64,000 bases of DNA from Chryseobacterium aureum (lineage in GTDB: Bacteria; Bacteroidota; Bacteroidia; Flavobacteriales; Weeksellaceae). The notes beneath the pieces were generated by a model that saw nothing but the letters and a program-made list of their open reading frames with translations, did not search any database and was not told the DNA's origin. Below, in pieces: positions 53,550 through 61,948 of the stretch. The translations under genes and the position numbers were made by a program. The first letter of the stretch is position 1. Each line of letters begins with the position of its first letter. The DNA lies in NCBI RefSeq assembly GCF_003971235.1, contig NZ_CP034661.1:868001-932000 (forward strand). The letters are read 5' to 3'.

Positions 53550-54728
53550 TTAGATATTTTCAATCACGATAGCAGAAGCGCCTCCACCACCGTTGCAGAT
53601 TGCTGCTGCACCGTATTTAGCGTTATTTTGCTTTAAAACGTTGATTAGTGTAACAATGATTCTTGAACCGGAACTTCCCAGTGGGTGTCCCAGTGCTACA
53701 GCACCACCGTTTACGTTTACTTTAGAAGCATCTAATCCTAAGATTTTGTTATTAGCCAATCCTACTACTGAGAACGCTTCATTGAATTCGAAGAAATCAA
53801 TATCAGAAACTTCCAATCCTGCTTTTTTAAGGGCGATGGGCAAAGCTTTTGCCGGAGCAGTGGTAAAGTTTTCAGGCTCATGAGCTGCATCAGCATAAGA
53901 AACAATTTTTGCAAGAGGTTTTAAGCCTAATTCTTCCATTTTTTCTTTAGAAACAAGGATCAATGCAGAAGCACCGTCATTCAGCGTAGATGCATTGGCT
54001 GCAGTTACGGTTCCTTCTTCTTTTTTGAAAACAGTAGGAAGTGTTGAAATTCTGTCAAAGTTTACTGCTTTGTATTCTTCATCTTCGGCAAAGATTACAG
54101 GCTCTCCTTTTCTCTGAGGAATAGAAACCGATACAATTTCTTCGTTGAATTTACCTTCGCTCCAGGCTTTTGCAGATCTTTTGTAAGATTCGATTGCGAA
54201 GTTATCCTGCTCTTCTCTTGTAATATTATAGTCTACCGCACATTTTTCTGCGCAAACTCCCATATGTACTTTGTTGTATACATCTGTAAGACCGTCAAGT
54301 ACCATTCCGTCAAGCATTTTGATATCGCCTAATTTGGTAGCTACTCTTGCATTGTAATAGTGAGGAACCAAAGACATGTTTTCCATACCTCCTGCAACAA
54401 TTACTTCTGCATCTCCGGCTTTGATCGCCTGAGCAGCCATTGTAACAGCCTTCATTCCTGAAGCACAAACTTTATTGACTGTAGTAGAAGGGGTATTGAT
54501 TGAAAGACCTGCTCCTAAAGCGACCTGACGAGCCGGCGCCTGGCCTTCTCCTGCCTGAAGAACATTTCCCATATAGATTTCCTGAACAGCATTAGGGTCT
54601 AAACCGATTTTATCTAATGCTCCTTTTACGGCAGTTGCTCCCAGTTTTGTAGCCGGAACGGTTGATAAGCTTCCCATAAAACTTCCCATAGGTGTTCTTA
54701 CTGCGGAAACAATGAATACTTCTTTCAT
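53550..54728 (-). CDS. acetyl-CoA C-acyltransferase (thiolase)
   Basis: 392-residue thiolase. Catalytic Cys88 (NKVCASGMKAV), His348 (GHPLGSSGSR) and Cys378 (CNGGGGASA) are all present; NEAFSVVGLANNKILGLDAS is the family stretch. Either condensing acetyl-CoA to acetoacetyl-CoA (also feeding the mevalonate pathway) or degrading 3-ketoacyl-CoA; the short-chain acetoacetyl-CoA type seems likelier by length and motif. No co-oriented fatty acid oxidation gene is directly next to it. Confidence 0.95.
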   Translation of the reverse strand: MKEVFIVSAVRTPMGSFMGSLSTVPATKLGATAVKGALDKIGLDPNAVQEIYMGNVLQAGEGQAPARQVALGAGLSINTPSTTVNKVCASGMKAVTMAAQAIKAGDAEVIVAGGMENMSLVPHYYNARVATKLGDIKMLDGMVLDGLTDVYNKVHMGVCAEKCAVDYNITREEQDNFAIESYKRSAKAWSEGKFNEEIVSVSIPQRKGEPVIFAEDEEYKAVNFDRISTLPTVFKKEEGTVTAANASTLNDGASALILVSKEKMEELGLKPLAKIVSYADAAHEPENFTTAPAKALPIALKKAGLEVSDIDFFEFNEAFSVVGLANNKILGLDASKVNVNGGAVALGHPLGSSGSRIIVTLINVLKQNNAKYGAAAICNGGGGASAIVIENI

Positions 54729-54783
54729 GTATATAATTTTTATTTAGCTCAAACGGAACCAGTGCCCGTTTTATAGTTAGAAT

Positions 54784-55197
54784 TTATTTCACTTTTACGT
54801 ACACTATGTCGAATGATGTTCCTTCAATCTTTGTATTCACCTTCAGAAGATTATCCTGAGTAGCTACTATTTTATTGTTGAAAACATCTCCTACCTGTGC
54901 AGGATCATTTTTATCAGATTTCTCCATGACGATAGCTTTGTAGTTGCAATCATCTACGAAAACCAGGGTTGATTTGATAAAGTCTTTTCCATTATTGAAA
55001 TATTCGGTCTGAACATTATCTTTAATGGTCATATACCATATAGCTTCCGGGTAATTGGGTCTTACAAATTTACCGTCTTTGATATTGGCACATTTAGACG
55101 GATTATCCGGTTTTTTCTGCTCTGCTGCAGTCTGCGCATTTGCGTGTACAGCTGCAGTCAGCATAATTCCTGCGGAAAATAGTTTTAATACGTTCAT
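54784..55197 (-). CDS. exported hypothetical protein
   Basis: 137 residues with signal peptide (MNVLKLFSAGIMLTAAVHANA, then Q). The rest is beta-rich with IWYMTIKDNVQTEYFNNGKD and VDDCNYKAIVMEKSD. No family recognised. It starts 3 bp after the stop of the next membrane protein gene, so the two genes are co-transcribed. Confidence 0.65.
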   Translation of the reverse strand: MNVLKLFSAGIMLTAAVHANAQTAAEQKKPDNPSKCANIKDGKFVRPNYPEAIWYMTIKDNVQTEYFNNGKDFIKSTLVFVDDCNYKAIVMEKSDKNDPAQVGDVFNNKIVATQDNLLKVNTKIEGTSFDIVYVKVK

Positions 55198-55199
55198 TT

Positions 55200-55604
55200 T
55201 TATATTTGTGTTCTGTTATTTATTTTCTTATTACCTGCTGCAAAAATCAGAAGAAAGGCTCCTAAAAATTCTACGATCCACCCCCATCTCAGTTTAACAA
55301 TTCCAGCAAAGGTTTCTTGCCAGGATTTGAATGGTAAAAAGCTGAAATACTGCAAAGACTGCATTTTTACAGCCAATAAGGTAAATGCAAATAAAAGAAT
55401 AAGCAGAATACCAAAAAGCCTTACAATTTTGGCACTGTTATTCACAATCCCGAAAACCGCACATGCAGAAAAAATCCAGCATGCAATGGCCAGGTAATGG
55501 TCAAGCTTCCAATAGTTCCAATTCCCGATTACAGGTACATGTACCAAGGGCAAAAAACTACCTATAACTACTAAAAGTAATCCTAATAACTGAATATTTT
55601 TCAT
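55200..55604 (-). CDS. hypothetical four-helix membrane protein
   Basis: 134 residues from ATG 55604 (MKNIQLLGLLLVVIGSFLPL); the frame to 55640 includes terminator sequence. Four hydrophobic segments: IQLLGLLLVVIGSFLPLVHV, HYLAIACWIFSACAVFGIV, LFGILLILLFAFTLLAVKM and the last WIVEFLGAFLLIFAAG. No family recognised. Directly followed by the exported protein gene. Confidence 0.65.
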   Translation of the reverse strand: MKNIQLLGLLLVVIGSFLPLVHVPVIGNWNYWKLDHYLAIACWIFSACAVFGIVNNSAKIVRLFGILLILLFAFTLLAVKMQSLQYFSFLPFKSWQETFAGIVKLRWGWIVEFLGAFLLIFAAGNKKINNRTQI

Positions 55605-55631
55605 ATTTACTAAAGTGCCAAAATACAAAAA

Positions 55632-55658
55632 AAAACACACTTTTAAACGGTGTGTTTT
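55632..55658 (-). terminator. terminator ahead of the membrane-protein gene
   Basis: Stem AAAACACAC/GTGTGTTTT with an AT-rich loop and nine T on the minus strand. It lies 57 bp after the stop of the remnant 55715-55870, as if it ended that gene, and is separate from the permease terminator at 55879. Confidence 0.8.
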
Positions 55659-55714
55659 AAAAATCGGAATTCCGGACCCGAACGCTTGTTAGCTATAAAA
55701 AAGAGTTGATATTT

Positions 55715-55870
55715 TTAATGATTATGTAAATAAAAATAATATTTATTGCCAAATTGAAAATTAACATTTACAGTTTTCCAGCTGATCTGAAGTCCATATT
55801 TTTTCTTCAGCAAAGCATTATGATACCATACAGCATTAAAGACCTTCTGACGAACGAACTCAACCGGATA
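55715..55870 (-). pseudogene. possible 3' gene remnant without start codon
   Basis: A 51-codon stop-free frame ending in TAA at 55715 codes YPVEFVRQKVFNAVWYHNAL and then KKKYGLQISWKTVNVNFQFG and NKYYFYLHNH. Composition (W, H, Y, balanced charge) is protein-like, it begins right after an in-frame TGA with no start codon, and a terminator follows on the same strand. This looks like the end of a decayed gene. I do not recognise it; a chance open frame cannot be excluded. Confidence 0.35.
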
Positions 55871-55878
55871 TCAATAAA

Positions 55879-55907
55879 AAATTGCATTCTTTTCAAAAAT
55901 GCAATTT
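55879..55907 (-). terminator. terminator after the nucleoside permease gene
   Basis: Stem AAATTGCATT/AATGCAATTT, 9-nt loop, T6 run on the minus strand, 26 bp beyond the stop. Confidence 0.8.
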
Positions 55908-55933
55908 AATATCTTAATATATGTAAATTCAGA

Positions 55934-57316
55934 TTAGTGTTTTACTGATGACACATCTTCCGGATTATGTTTGTGTTTGAATAAAACAGCAAAGAAAATG
56001 GCCAGTATCAATGCGTAGATTGCGAAAGAAAGCCATATCTGCTGCCAGTCTTTTACCATTACCGCAGCGGAAAGTGTTCCGTCTGAGTTCACAGCAGCGT
56101 TGAAAGTATTCTTTAAAATGTCCAGAAAAGTAGGATTATCAGGTGTTGTTTCCAAATAAGCCGAAAGGTCCGAAACGGTTGTAAATTTATGAGTAAAGAA
56201 TTTATCAATAGCCCACCCTGCGATATAGCTTCCAAAAACAGCTCCGAAACCGTTGGTCATCATCATAAATAATCCCTGCGCTGAAGAACGTATCTTTTTA
56301 TCGGTGGTAGTTTCTACGAAAAGTGATCCCGAGATATTAAAGAAATCGAAAGCCATTCCGTATACAATGCAGGAAAGAATGATTAATGAAAGTCCAAATC
56401 CGTCCGGAACACCATATGCAAAGAATCCGAATCTTAACACCCAGGCCAGCATAGACATCAGCATTACTTTTTTAATTCCGAATTTTTTCAGGAAGAAAGG
56501 AATGGCCAGAATAAACAGGGTTTCTGAAACCTGAGAAATTGACATGATGATTGTAGATCTCTGTACTACAAATGAGTCTGCATATTTTGGAAAATGGGCA
56601 AATTCACTTAAGAATACATCTCCATAGGCGTTGGTAAGCTGAAGAGCGGCTCCCAAAAGCATTGAAAATAAGAAAAACAATGCCATTTTATAGTTCCCGA
56701 AAAGCTTGAAGGCATTCAGTCCTAACTGCTCGGACAGCGGAGAGTTTTTGTCAATAAGCTTTTGTGGAGGACATTTGGGTAGGGTAAGAGCATAAATTCC
56801 TAAGAAAATAGCTACTGCTCCACCAATATAAAACTGTCCTTCAGTGGCTTTATTTCCACTAAGGTTGGTGATCCACATGGCTACAATAAAACCGATGGTT
56901 CCCCAAACACGGATGGGTGGAAAGTCTTTTACCACATCCAGATTGTTATTTTTCAGGATCGTATAAGAAATGGAATTGGCTAATGCAATAGTAGGCATGT
57001 AGAAACACATGGCCAGAAGCATTACCGAAAAGAAAGAATTCGGATCTGCGGAATGAGGCAGTATGAAAAGAATAACCCCATAAAGGATATGCAATACTGA
57101 AAATATGCGCTCCGCATTGATCCAGCGGTCTGCAATAATTCCAGTAATGGTTGGCATAAAGATGGAAGCAATTCCCATTGTTCCGAACACCGCTCCAAAC
57201 TGCGTTCCGTCCCAATGTTTGGTGCCAAACCAGAAGTTTGCCATCGTAATCAGCCATGCTCCCCACACAAAAAACTGGAGAAAACTGAGGATGGTCAGTC
57301 GTAATTTTAAATTCAT
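55934..57316 (-). CDS. nucleoside permease (NHS/NupG-like MFS)
   Basis: 460 residues with about 12 helices. LKLRLTILSFLQFFVWGAWL and FGTMGIASIFMPTITGIIAD with RWINAERIFSVLHILYG match the nucleoside:H+ symporter (NHS) branch of MFS (NupG, XapB). It also has the RVWGTIGFIVAMWITNLSG segment. Imports nucleosides across the inner membrane, inferred from the family. Gene order with the bifunctional nuclease and ETF genes upstream is a familiar Flavobacteriia arrangement. Confidence 0.88.
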   Translation of the reverse strand: MNLKLRLTILSFLQFFVWGAWLITMANFWFGTKHWDGTQFGAVFGTMGIASIFMPTITGIIADRWINAERIFSVLHILYGVILFILPHSADPNSFFSVMLLAMCFYMPTIALANSISYTILKNNNLDVVKDFPPIRVWGTIGFIVAMWITNLSGNKATEGQFYIGGAVAIFLGIYALTLPKCPPQKLIDKNSPLSEQLGLNAFKLFGNYKMALFFLFSMLLGAALQLTNAYGDVFLSEFAHFPKYADSFVVQRSTIIMSISQVSETLFILAIPFFLKKFGIKKVMLMSMLAWVLRFGFFAYGVPDGFGLSLIILSCIVYGMAFDFFNISGSLFVETTTDKKIRSSAQGLFMMMTNGFGAVFGSYIAGWAIDKFFTHKFTTVSDLSAYLETTPDNPTFLDILKNTFNAAVNSDGTLSAAVMVKDWQQIWLSFAIYALILAIFFAVLFKHKHNPEDVSSVKH

Positions 57317-57338
57317 AATTTATATAAAAAGTATCTCT

Positions 57339-57938
57339 TTAGTCAATTTTCTTTTTCCTCCTCTTGATTTCTTCCTGGATTTCAAGGGCAGTATCATAGT
57401 CTTCTTCTTTAACGGCATCATCCAATAATTTCTGAAGCTCTTCCATGGAAAGAGATTTCAGGTTGTCTTCGGTCTGTACCGTTTCTGAGAAAGACTGGTC
57501 TTCTTTTGCAACATCTTCCAGTTCCAATAGAATACCGGCTTCATTTAACACCTGCTGTGTCGTAAATATAGGCGCGTCAAATCTTACGGCCATGGCAACA
57601 GCATCAGAAGTTCTGGCATCAAGGATCAGTTCTTCTTCCGTTACTTTATTTTTAAAATTGATATTTGAAAAGAAAACTCCGTCTACAATCTGGTAGATAA
57701 TGACAGAAATTAACTCATAATTGGCAGAAACGATAAATTTTGTAAATAAATCATGAGTAAGAGGACGCGGGGGATGAATATCTTTTTCCAGTCCGAGAGA
57801 GATAGACTGGGCTTCGAAATTTCCTATAACAACAGGTAATTTTATGTGTGTTTCTTCATGCTCCAGTAACAATGCGTACGCTCCTGATTGTGTCTGGCTG
57901 TACGATATTCCGCGAATAATTAGCTGCTTATAATCCAT
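57339..57938 (-). CDS. bifunctional nuclease domain protein with UVR motif
   Basis: 199 residues. The N-terminal BFN/DUF151 domain (about 1-135) has LPVVIGNFEAQSISLGLEKD, PPRPLTHDLFTKF and ILDARTSDAVAMAVRFDAPI. The C-terminus (163-197) is a UVR motif (SMEELQKLLDDAVKEEDYD, ALEIQEEIKRRKKK), the UvrB-UvrC type helical hairpin. Relatives show RNase/DNase activity in plants; role in Bacteroidota unknown. 22 bp upstream of the permease gene, hence probably one transcript. Confidence 0.9.
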   Translation of the reverse strand: MDYKQLIIRGISYSQTQSGAYALLLEHEETHIKLPVVIGNFEAQSISLGLEKDIHPPRPLTHDLFTKFIVSANYELISVIIYQIVDGVFFSNINFKNKVTEEELILDARTSDAVAMAVRFDAPIFTTQQVLNEAGILLELEDVAKEDQSFSETVQTEDNLKSLSMEELQKLLDDAVKEEDYDTALEIQEEIKRRKKKID

Positions 57939-57989
57939 AGCTACAAATATAGATTAATTTTTTGTTGTGATTTCACTTTTTTACGCAAA

Positions 57990-58019
57990 AATAAAAGCCC
58001 GGAAAGCCGAGCTTTTATT
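57990..58019 (-). terminator. terminator after etfA
   Basis: Stem AATAAAAGCCCGG/CCGAGCTTTTATT (one mismatch), loop AAAG, TTTTTG tail on the minus strand; 108 bp beyond the etfA stop because of the repeat in between. Confidence 0.7.
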
Positions 58020-58033
58020 GATATTGTTGATGA

Positions 58034-58125
58034 TTGTCAAAGGTTAATAGTGAATTTGGCTTTGCAAGTGAATTATTTAATTAAAAATTGACGTGCAGAG
58101 CGAACTGACTATTCACCATTCACTT
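58034..58125. repeat. heptad-periodic inverted-arm element (word TAGTGAA)
   Basis: Left arm TTGTCAA (58034), AGGTTAA (58041), TAGTGAA (58048). Right arm CTGACTA (58105), TTCACCA (58112), TTCACTT (58119), in phase. It stops 3 bp before the etfA stop codon. The middle is more drifted than in the other elements. Confidence 0.6.
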
Positions 58126-58127
58126 TC

Positions 58128-59075
58128 TTATCCTTTAATGGCTTTGATTTTCTCTGTTAATGCAGGAATAATCTGGAAAGCATCTCCTACCACCCCGTAG
58201 TCAGCAGACTTGAAGAACGGTGCTTCAGGATCACTGTTGATTACCACGATTGTTTTTGAAGAGTTTACTCCCGCAAGGTGCTGAATAGCTCCTGAAATTC
58301 CTACTGCCACGTAAAGATTAGGTGAAATGGCTTTCCCCGTCTGTCCTACGTGCTCTGTGTGAGGTCTCCATCCGATATCAGAAACCGGCTTAGAACATGC
58401 TGTAGCAGCTCCTAAAACGTTTGCTAAATCTTCAATCATTCCCCAGTTTTCAGGCCCTTTCATTCCTCTACCTGCAGAAACCACTATTTCCGCTTCTTTA
58501 AGGTCTAATTTACCTGAACTCTGCTCGTGAGAGATCACCTTTGTATCTTCATTCGCAACAGATAGGTTTTTCACTTCTTCTGAACCTGATACTGCGTTTT
58601 CTTTAACTCCGAAAGCATTTTGAGAAACGGTAACAATGACTCCGCTTCCTTCTGCTTTTGCATGCATGAATCCTTTTCCTGAGAAAGCTCTTCTTTTTAC
58701 CTGGAAAGGAGAAAGGTTTTCAGGAACTTCCAATGCATTAGTAATTAAAGAATAGTTCTTCATTACAGCAAGCATAGGAGCTACGGAAGAAGCGTCAGTA
58801 GTATGAGGGAATACGATGATATTTCCTTCTGCCACTTCATTTACAGCCTGTGCAAAAGCTTTTGCTGAGAAGTTTTTAAGACCTTCGTCTTTGATATTGA
58901 TAACGTTTGACGCTCCATATTTGTATAATAAATCTGAAGAATCTGTTGGGTTTACAGAGATTGCTGTAACAGTGTCTCCAGCTTTATCTGCGATAGCTTT
59001 AGCATAAGAAACTGCTTCGAAAGCTGCTTTTTTGTAAACTCCGTTTATATTTTCTGCGTATACGAATACTGCCAT
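58128..59075 (-). CDS. etfA: electron transfer flavoprotein subunit alpha
   Basis: 315 residues. With EtfB it carries electrons from acyl-CoA dehydrogenases to the quinone pool. N-terminal domain MAVFVYAENINGVYKKAAFE; C-terminal FAD domain with VVSAGRGMKGPENWGMIEDL, KPVSDIGWRPHTEHVGQTGK, AVGISGAIQHLAGV and the NSDPEAPFFKSADYGVVGD end, all usual FAD contacts. Length is standard. It follows etfB by 40 bp. Confidence 0.98.
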   Translation of the reverse strand: MAVFVYAENINGVYKKAAFEAVSYAKAIADKAGDTVTAISVNPTDSSDLLYKYGASNVINIKDEGLKNFSAKAFAQAVNEVAEGNIIVFPHTTDASSVAPMLAVMKNYSLITNALEVPENLSPFQVKRRAFSGKGFMHAKAEGSGVIVTVSQNAFGVKENAVSGSEEVKNLSVANEDTKVISHEQSSGKLDLKEAEIVVSAGRGMKGPENWGMIEDLANVLGAATACSKPVSDIGWRPHTEHVGQTGKAISPNLYVAVGISGAIQHLAGVNSSKTIVVINSDPEAPFFKSADYGVVGDAFQIIPALTEKIKAIKG

Positions 59076-59081
59076 TGTTTT

Positions 59082-59123
59082 AAATTTAAAAATTAAAAGA
59101 TTGAAAATTTAAAGATTAGATTA
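59082..59123. repeat. one-armed heptad-periodic stretch between etfB and etfA
   Basis: Words AAATTTA (59082), AAAATTA (59089), AAAGATT (59096), GAAAATT (59103) and TAAAGAT (59110) are in 7-nt phase. No clear reverse arm. AT-rich, so chance is possible; the spacing is what suggests kinship to the other elements. Confidence 0.35.
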
Positions 59124-59862
59124 CTTTAGCTTCTTCGTGAAGCAATCTTACCAATTCATCCAGGTTATCAGGAGAAACCATTTTCACAGCTGCTCTCGGC
59201 GGAACGCTGTCATAAGATACTCCCTGTACTTTTACTTCTGAAGAAGAAGGCTCTACTACCTGTAAAGGTTTTGTTCTTGCAGACATAATTCCTCTCATAT
59301 TCGGGATGATAAGATCTTTTTCGTCTACCAATCCTTTCTGACCTGCAATAATAGCCGGCAATTTTACAGAAATGGTTTCTTTACCTCCTTCAATCTCTCT
59401 TACAGCAGTAGCTTCGCTTCCGTTTACCTCTAAACCTACTGAAGCGTTTACGAAAGGCTGGTTCAGCAGCTGAGCCACCATTCCCGGAACAGATCCTCCG
59501 TTATAGTCGATAGATTCTTTCCCGCAAAGGATAAGATCATATCCTCCGTTCTGAGCCACAGCGGCAATTTCTTTTGCTGTAGAATAGCTGTCTTTCGGAT
59601 CAAGATTTACTCTTACAGCATCATTAGCACCAATAGCCAAAGCTTTTCTGATGACAGGTTCTGTGGCAGCATCTCCTACGTTGATTACTGTTACTGTTGC
59701 TCCCTGAGATTCCTGAAGTTTAACCGCTTTTGTCAACGCAAATTCGTCTAACGGATTAATAACCCACTGAATTCCGTTTTTGTCGAAAGCAGATTTATCT
59801 GCTGTAAAGTTAATTTTGGAAGTAGTATCCGGAACACTACTAATACAAACTAATATTTTCAT
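59116..59862 (-). CDS. etfB: electron transfer flavoprotein subunit beta
   Basis: 248 residues: MKILVCISSVPDTTSKINFT, IQWVINPLDEFALTKAVKL, the NVGDAATEPVIRKALAIGAN stretch, DLILCGKESIDYNGGSVPG and KPLQVVEPSS near the C-terminus. Binds AMP and interfaces with dehydrogenases. First gene of the etfBA unit. An 18-bp perfect palindrome lies about 100 bp upstream. Confidence 0.98.
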   Translation of the reverse strand: MKILVCISSVPDTTSKINFTADKSAFDKNGIQWVINPLDEFALTKAVKLQESQGATVTVINVGDAATEPVIRKALAIGANDAVRVNLDPKDSYSTAKEIAAVAQNGGYDLILCGKESIDYNGGSVPGMVAQLLNQPFVNASVGLEVNGSEATAVREIEGGKETISVKLPAIIAGQKGLVDEKDLIIPNMRGIMSARTKPLQVVEPSSSEVKVQGVSYDSVPPRAAVKMVSPDNLDELVRLLHEEAKVI

Positions 59863-59959
59863 GTGTACTATTTTATTTTTTCCCTTTAATGCATAAAATC
59901 ATGACAGTTTATGCAGAGATTTTGTTTAAATTAATTTTTGCTAATATAAATAAAAAATA

Positions 59960-59977
59960 TATTATGCATGCATAATA
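59960..59977. promoter_or_regulatory. 18-bp palindrome upstream of etfB, possible operator
   Basis: TATTATGCATGCATAATA is a perfect palindrome, 98 bp before the etfB start and 35 bp from the SDR stop. It is the shape of TetR- or GntR-family operators that control fatty acid oxidation genes. The regulator is not in the window; its role is inference. Confidence 0.5.
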
Positions 59978-60011
59978 CTTAGTAAATTATTATTCAATAC
60001 ATTAGAAGTAG

Positions 60012-60719
60012 TTACTTCGCTGGTTTTGTTGCTCTAAACTCTATTTTACTAGGTAAAACTCTTGGATTCATCTTTAAAATATCCAATACAAGATTCCCCA
60101 TATCTTCGGGCTGGATCTTCCAATTATCCTTTTCAGACGGAACATTTCCATTAAAATGAGTGGCTACGGATCCCGGCATAATAACTGTAGATTTGATATT
60201 GTATTTTCGTAAATCAATCATAGCAGCCTGCGTAAAGCCTACGACCCCGAATTTTGAGGCATTGTATCCTGTTCCGTTCTCAAAGAAGTTCGCTCCTGCG
60301 AGGCTGGAAATGGTGATATAGTATCCTTCCGTCTTTTTCAGTTCTTCCACGGAGGCTTTTAAGGTATAAAAAACGCCGGTAAGATTGGTTTCTATCATAT
60401 CATTCCACTCTTCTGCTGTGAGCTCGTCTACGGGCTTAAAAATTCCCAATCCGGCATTTGCAATACTATAATCCAGTCTTCCGAACTTTTCTACAGTGTA
60501 TTTTACAGCTTCCTGCTCGCTTTCCAGACTTCTTACATCAGAAACAATCCCCAAAACATTTTCTGAATATTGCTTAAGTTCTTTTTCCGCCTTCATCACA
60601 TCCTCTCTTTTTCTTCCTGAAAATGCTACTGAGATTCCATTTTCAAGTAAAATTTTCGCAATCCCGAAACCAATACCTTTGGTTCCTCCTGTTATATAAG
60701 CTGTTTTATTTTCTGACAT
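60012..60719 (-). CDS. short-chain dehydrogenase/reductase
   Basis: 235 residues from ATG 60719 (MSENKTAYITGGTKGIGFGI). Classical SDR: TGGTKGIG cofactor motif, NAGLGIFKPV, catalytic Ser in ITISSLAGANFFE, and Y-x3-K in YNASKFGVVG. The end LPSKIEFRATKPAK is usual for NAD(P)-dependent alcohol/ketone enzymes. Substrate unknown. Convergent or tandem neighbours give no clue. Confidence 0.92.
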   Translation of the reverse strand: MSENKTAYITGGTKGIGFGIAKILLENGISVAFSGRKREDVMKAEKELKQYSENVLGIVSDVRSLESEQEAVKYTVEKFGRLDYSIANAGLGIFKPVDELTAEEWNDMIETNLTGVFYTLKASVEELKKTEGYYITISSLAGANFFENGTGYNASKFGVVGFTQAAMIDLRKYNIKSTVIMPGSVATHFNGNVPSEKDNWKIQPEDMGNLVLDILKMNPRVLPSKIEFRATKPAK

Positions 60720-60751
60720 AAGCTTCAAAATTTTAATTCCCTAAAATAACA

Positions 60752-60775
60752 AAAACACCCCAATTGGAGCGTTTT
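60752..60775 (-). terminator. terminator after the T9SS protein gene
   Basis: Stem AAAACACCCC/GGAGCGTTTT (with two G-T pairs) and loop AATT, 25 bp beyond the stop at 60800. Confidence 0.7.
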
Positions 60776-60799
60776 ACTGTTGCTAAGATTTATCAGGAT

Positions 60800-61738
60800 C
60801 TATTTTTTAATGAATTTTTTATTGAAACTTCCTTTCTCTGTGCGGATGATGAGAATATAATTTCCGGCAGTCAGCTCTGATACATTTACAGAAACATTAT
60901 TTTTCTTATCGTGGGACTCTACCGTTTTAATTGATTTTCCGGTCATATCAATAATACTCACCAGATTAATTTTTGCTTTTTTTGAATCAACATTGATGCT
61001 GTCTTCAACCGGATTGGGATAAAGTGTTACTTCCCTATCATGTAAATCAGAATCTGCAACACTCATGAATTGTAATTCTGTATTAATTTTAATATGATCA
61101 ATATAGGCTGATCCCAACGCATTATTATGTACAAAACGCAGCTGACTGATATTCATAGCCCCAGCAGCTACCCCTGTGTAAATGAGATTTTCATTAAGGT
61201 AATATCTGACATCTGTGGCAGTTCCAACAATTTTAAATCTGTACCAGGTGTTAGGCAGCCAGGCTGAAGGTATAGTAATCAGGTCCTGTATGCCTGATAC
61301 CGTATTCAGGATTTTCACCAGTCCGGTTTTATCAAAATCCAATCTTACAACATACTGATCATCAACAGCATTCACTCCCTGAAAACCAAAATCAGAACCG
61401 TTAAGCTGTGACATACTGATATCGAATGATACCGAGAAATTGTTGTAAGGAAGAGGAGTTGAAAGGTTGTAAAATCCTCCGATAATAGGCTCTGACTGGG
61501 TTCCGTAAGTGGCTTCCTTTACAATTTTAAGGGAAGCGCTTCCGTCACTCGCTTTCTCTGAGCTGATGGTTTGATGGGTTATATTTTCAGGAACTCCGCC
61601 TGTGGGAGTACTGATCCATCCTGCCTGTCCGTTGATATTCCCGGTGCTGAATCCTTCATTGGATTCAAAAGATACTGTCTGCTGTGCAAAAAAGCACATT
61701 GACCACAACAAAAATGCAATTGAGTAGTATTTTTTCAT
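60800..61738 (-). CDS. T9SS-exported protein with lectin-like domain
   Basis: 312 residues. Signal peptide MKKYYSIAFLLWSMCFFAQQ, a beta-sandwich (about 25-215; VSFESNEGFSTGNINGQAGW, FNFSVSFDI-like strand, VRLDFDKTGLVKILNTVSG, WYRFKIVGTATDVRYYLNEN) that resembles LamG/concanavalin-type lectin folds, and a Por-type sorting domain (EVTLYPNPVEDSINV to TEKGSFNKKFIKK). Surface-attached or secreted through T9SS. Binding target unknown. It is the second T9SS substrate in the window. Confidence 0.82.
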   Translation of the reverse strand: MKKYYSIAFLLWSMCFFAQQTVSFESNEGFSTGNINGQAGWISTPTGGVPENITHQTISSEKASDGSASLKIVKEATYGTQSEPIIGGFYNLSTPLPYNNFSVSFDISMSQLNGSDFGFQGVNAVDDQYVVRLDFDKTGLVKILNTVSGIQDLITIPSAWLPNTWYRFKIVGTATDVRYYLNENLIYTGVAAGAMNISQLRFVHNNALGSAYIDHIKINTELQFMSVADSDLHDREVTLYPNPVEDSINVDSKKAKINLVSIIDMTGKSIKTVESHDKKNNVSVNVSELTAGNYILIIRTEKGSFNKKFIKK

Positions 61739-61897
61739 AGTAAATCAAGTTTTGTATTAAAAATATAAACTTTCCATGAATGGTGAAATAACTTATTGCA
61801 AATAAAAATTAACCCTTTTATTTTCAGTGAATTTAATTTTTAAACTCAGTGAAAAGGCTTCTGAAAAGGCCGTAACAATCCGGGACAGAGCAAAAAA

Positions 61898-61928
61898 ATA
61901 AGGTATCTCTTGTCAAGAAATACCTTAT
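61898..61928 (-). terminator. terminator after the dipeptidase gene
   Basis: Stem ATAAGGTAT ... CTTG / CAAG ... ATACCTTAT with a short loop and T7 run on the minus strand, 21 bp beyond the stop. Confidence 0.8.
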
Positions 61929-61948
61929 CATTTATTATTTTCGTTGAA

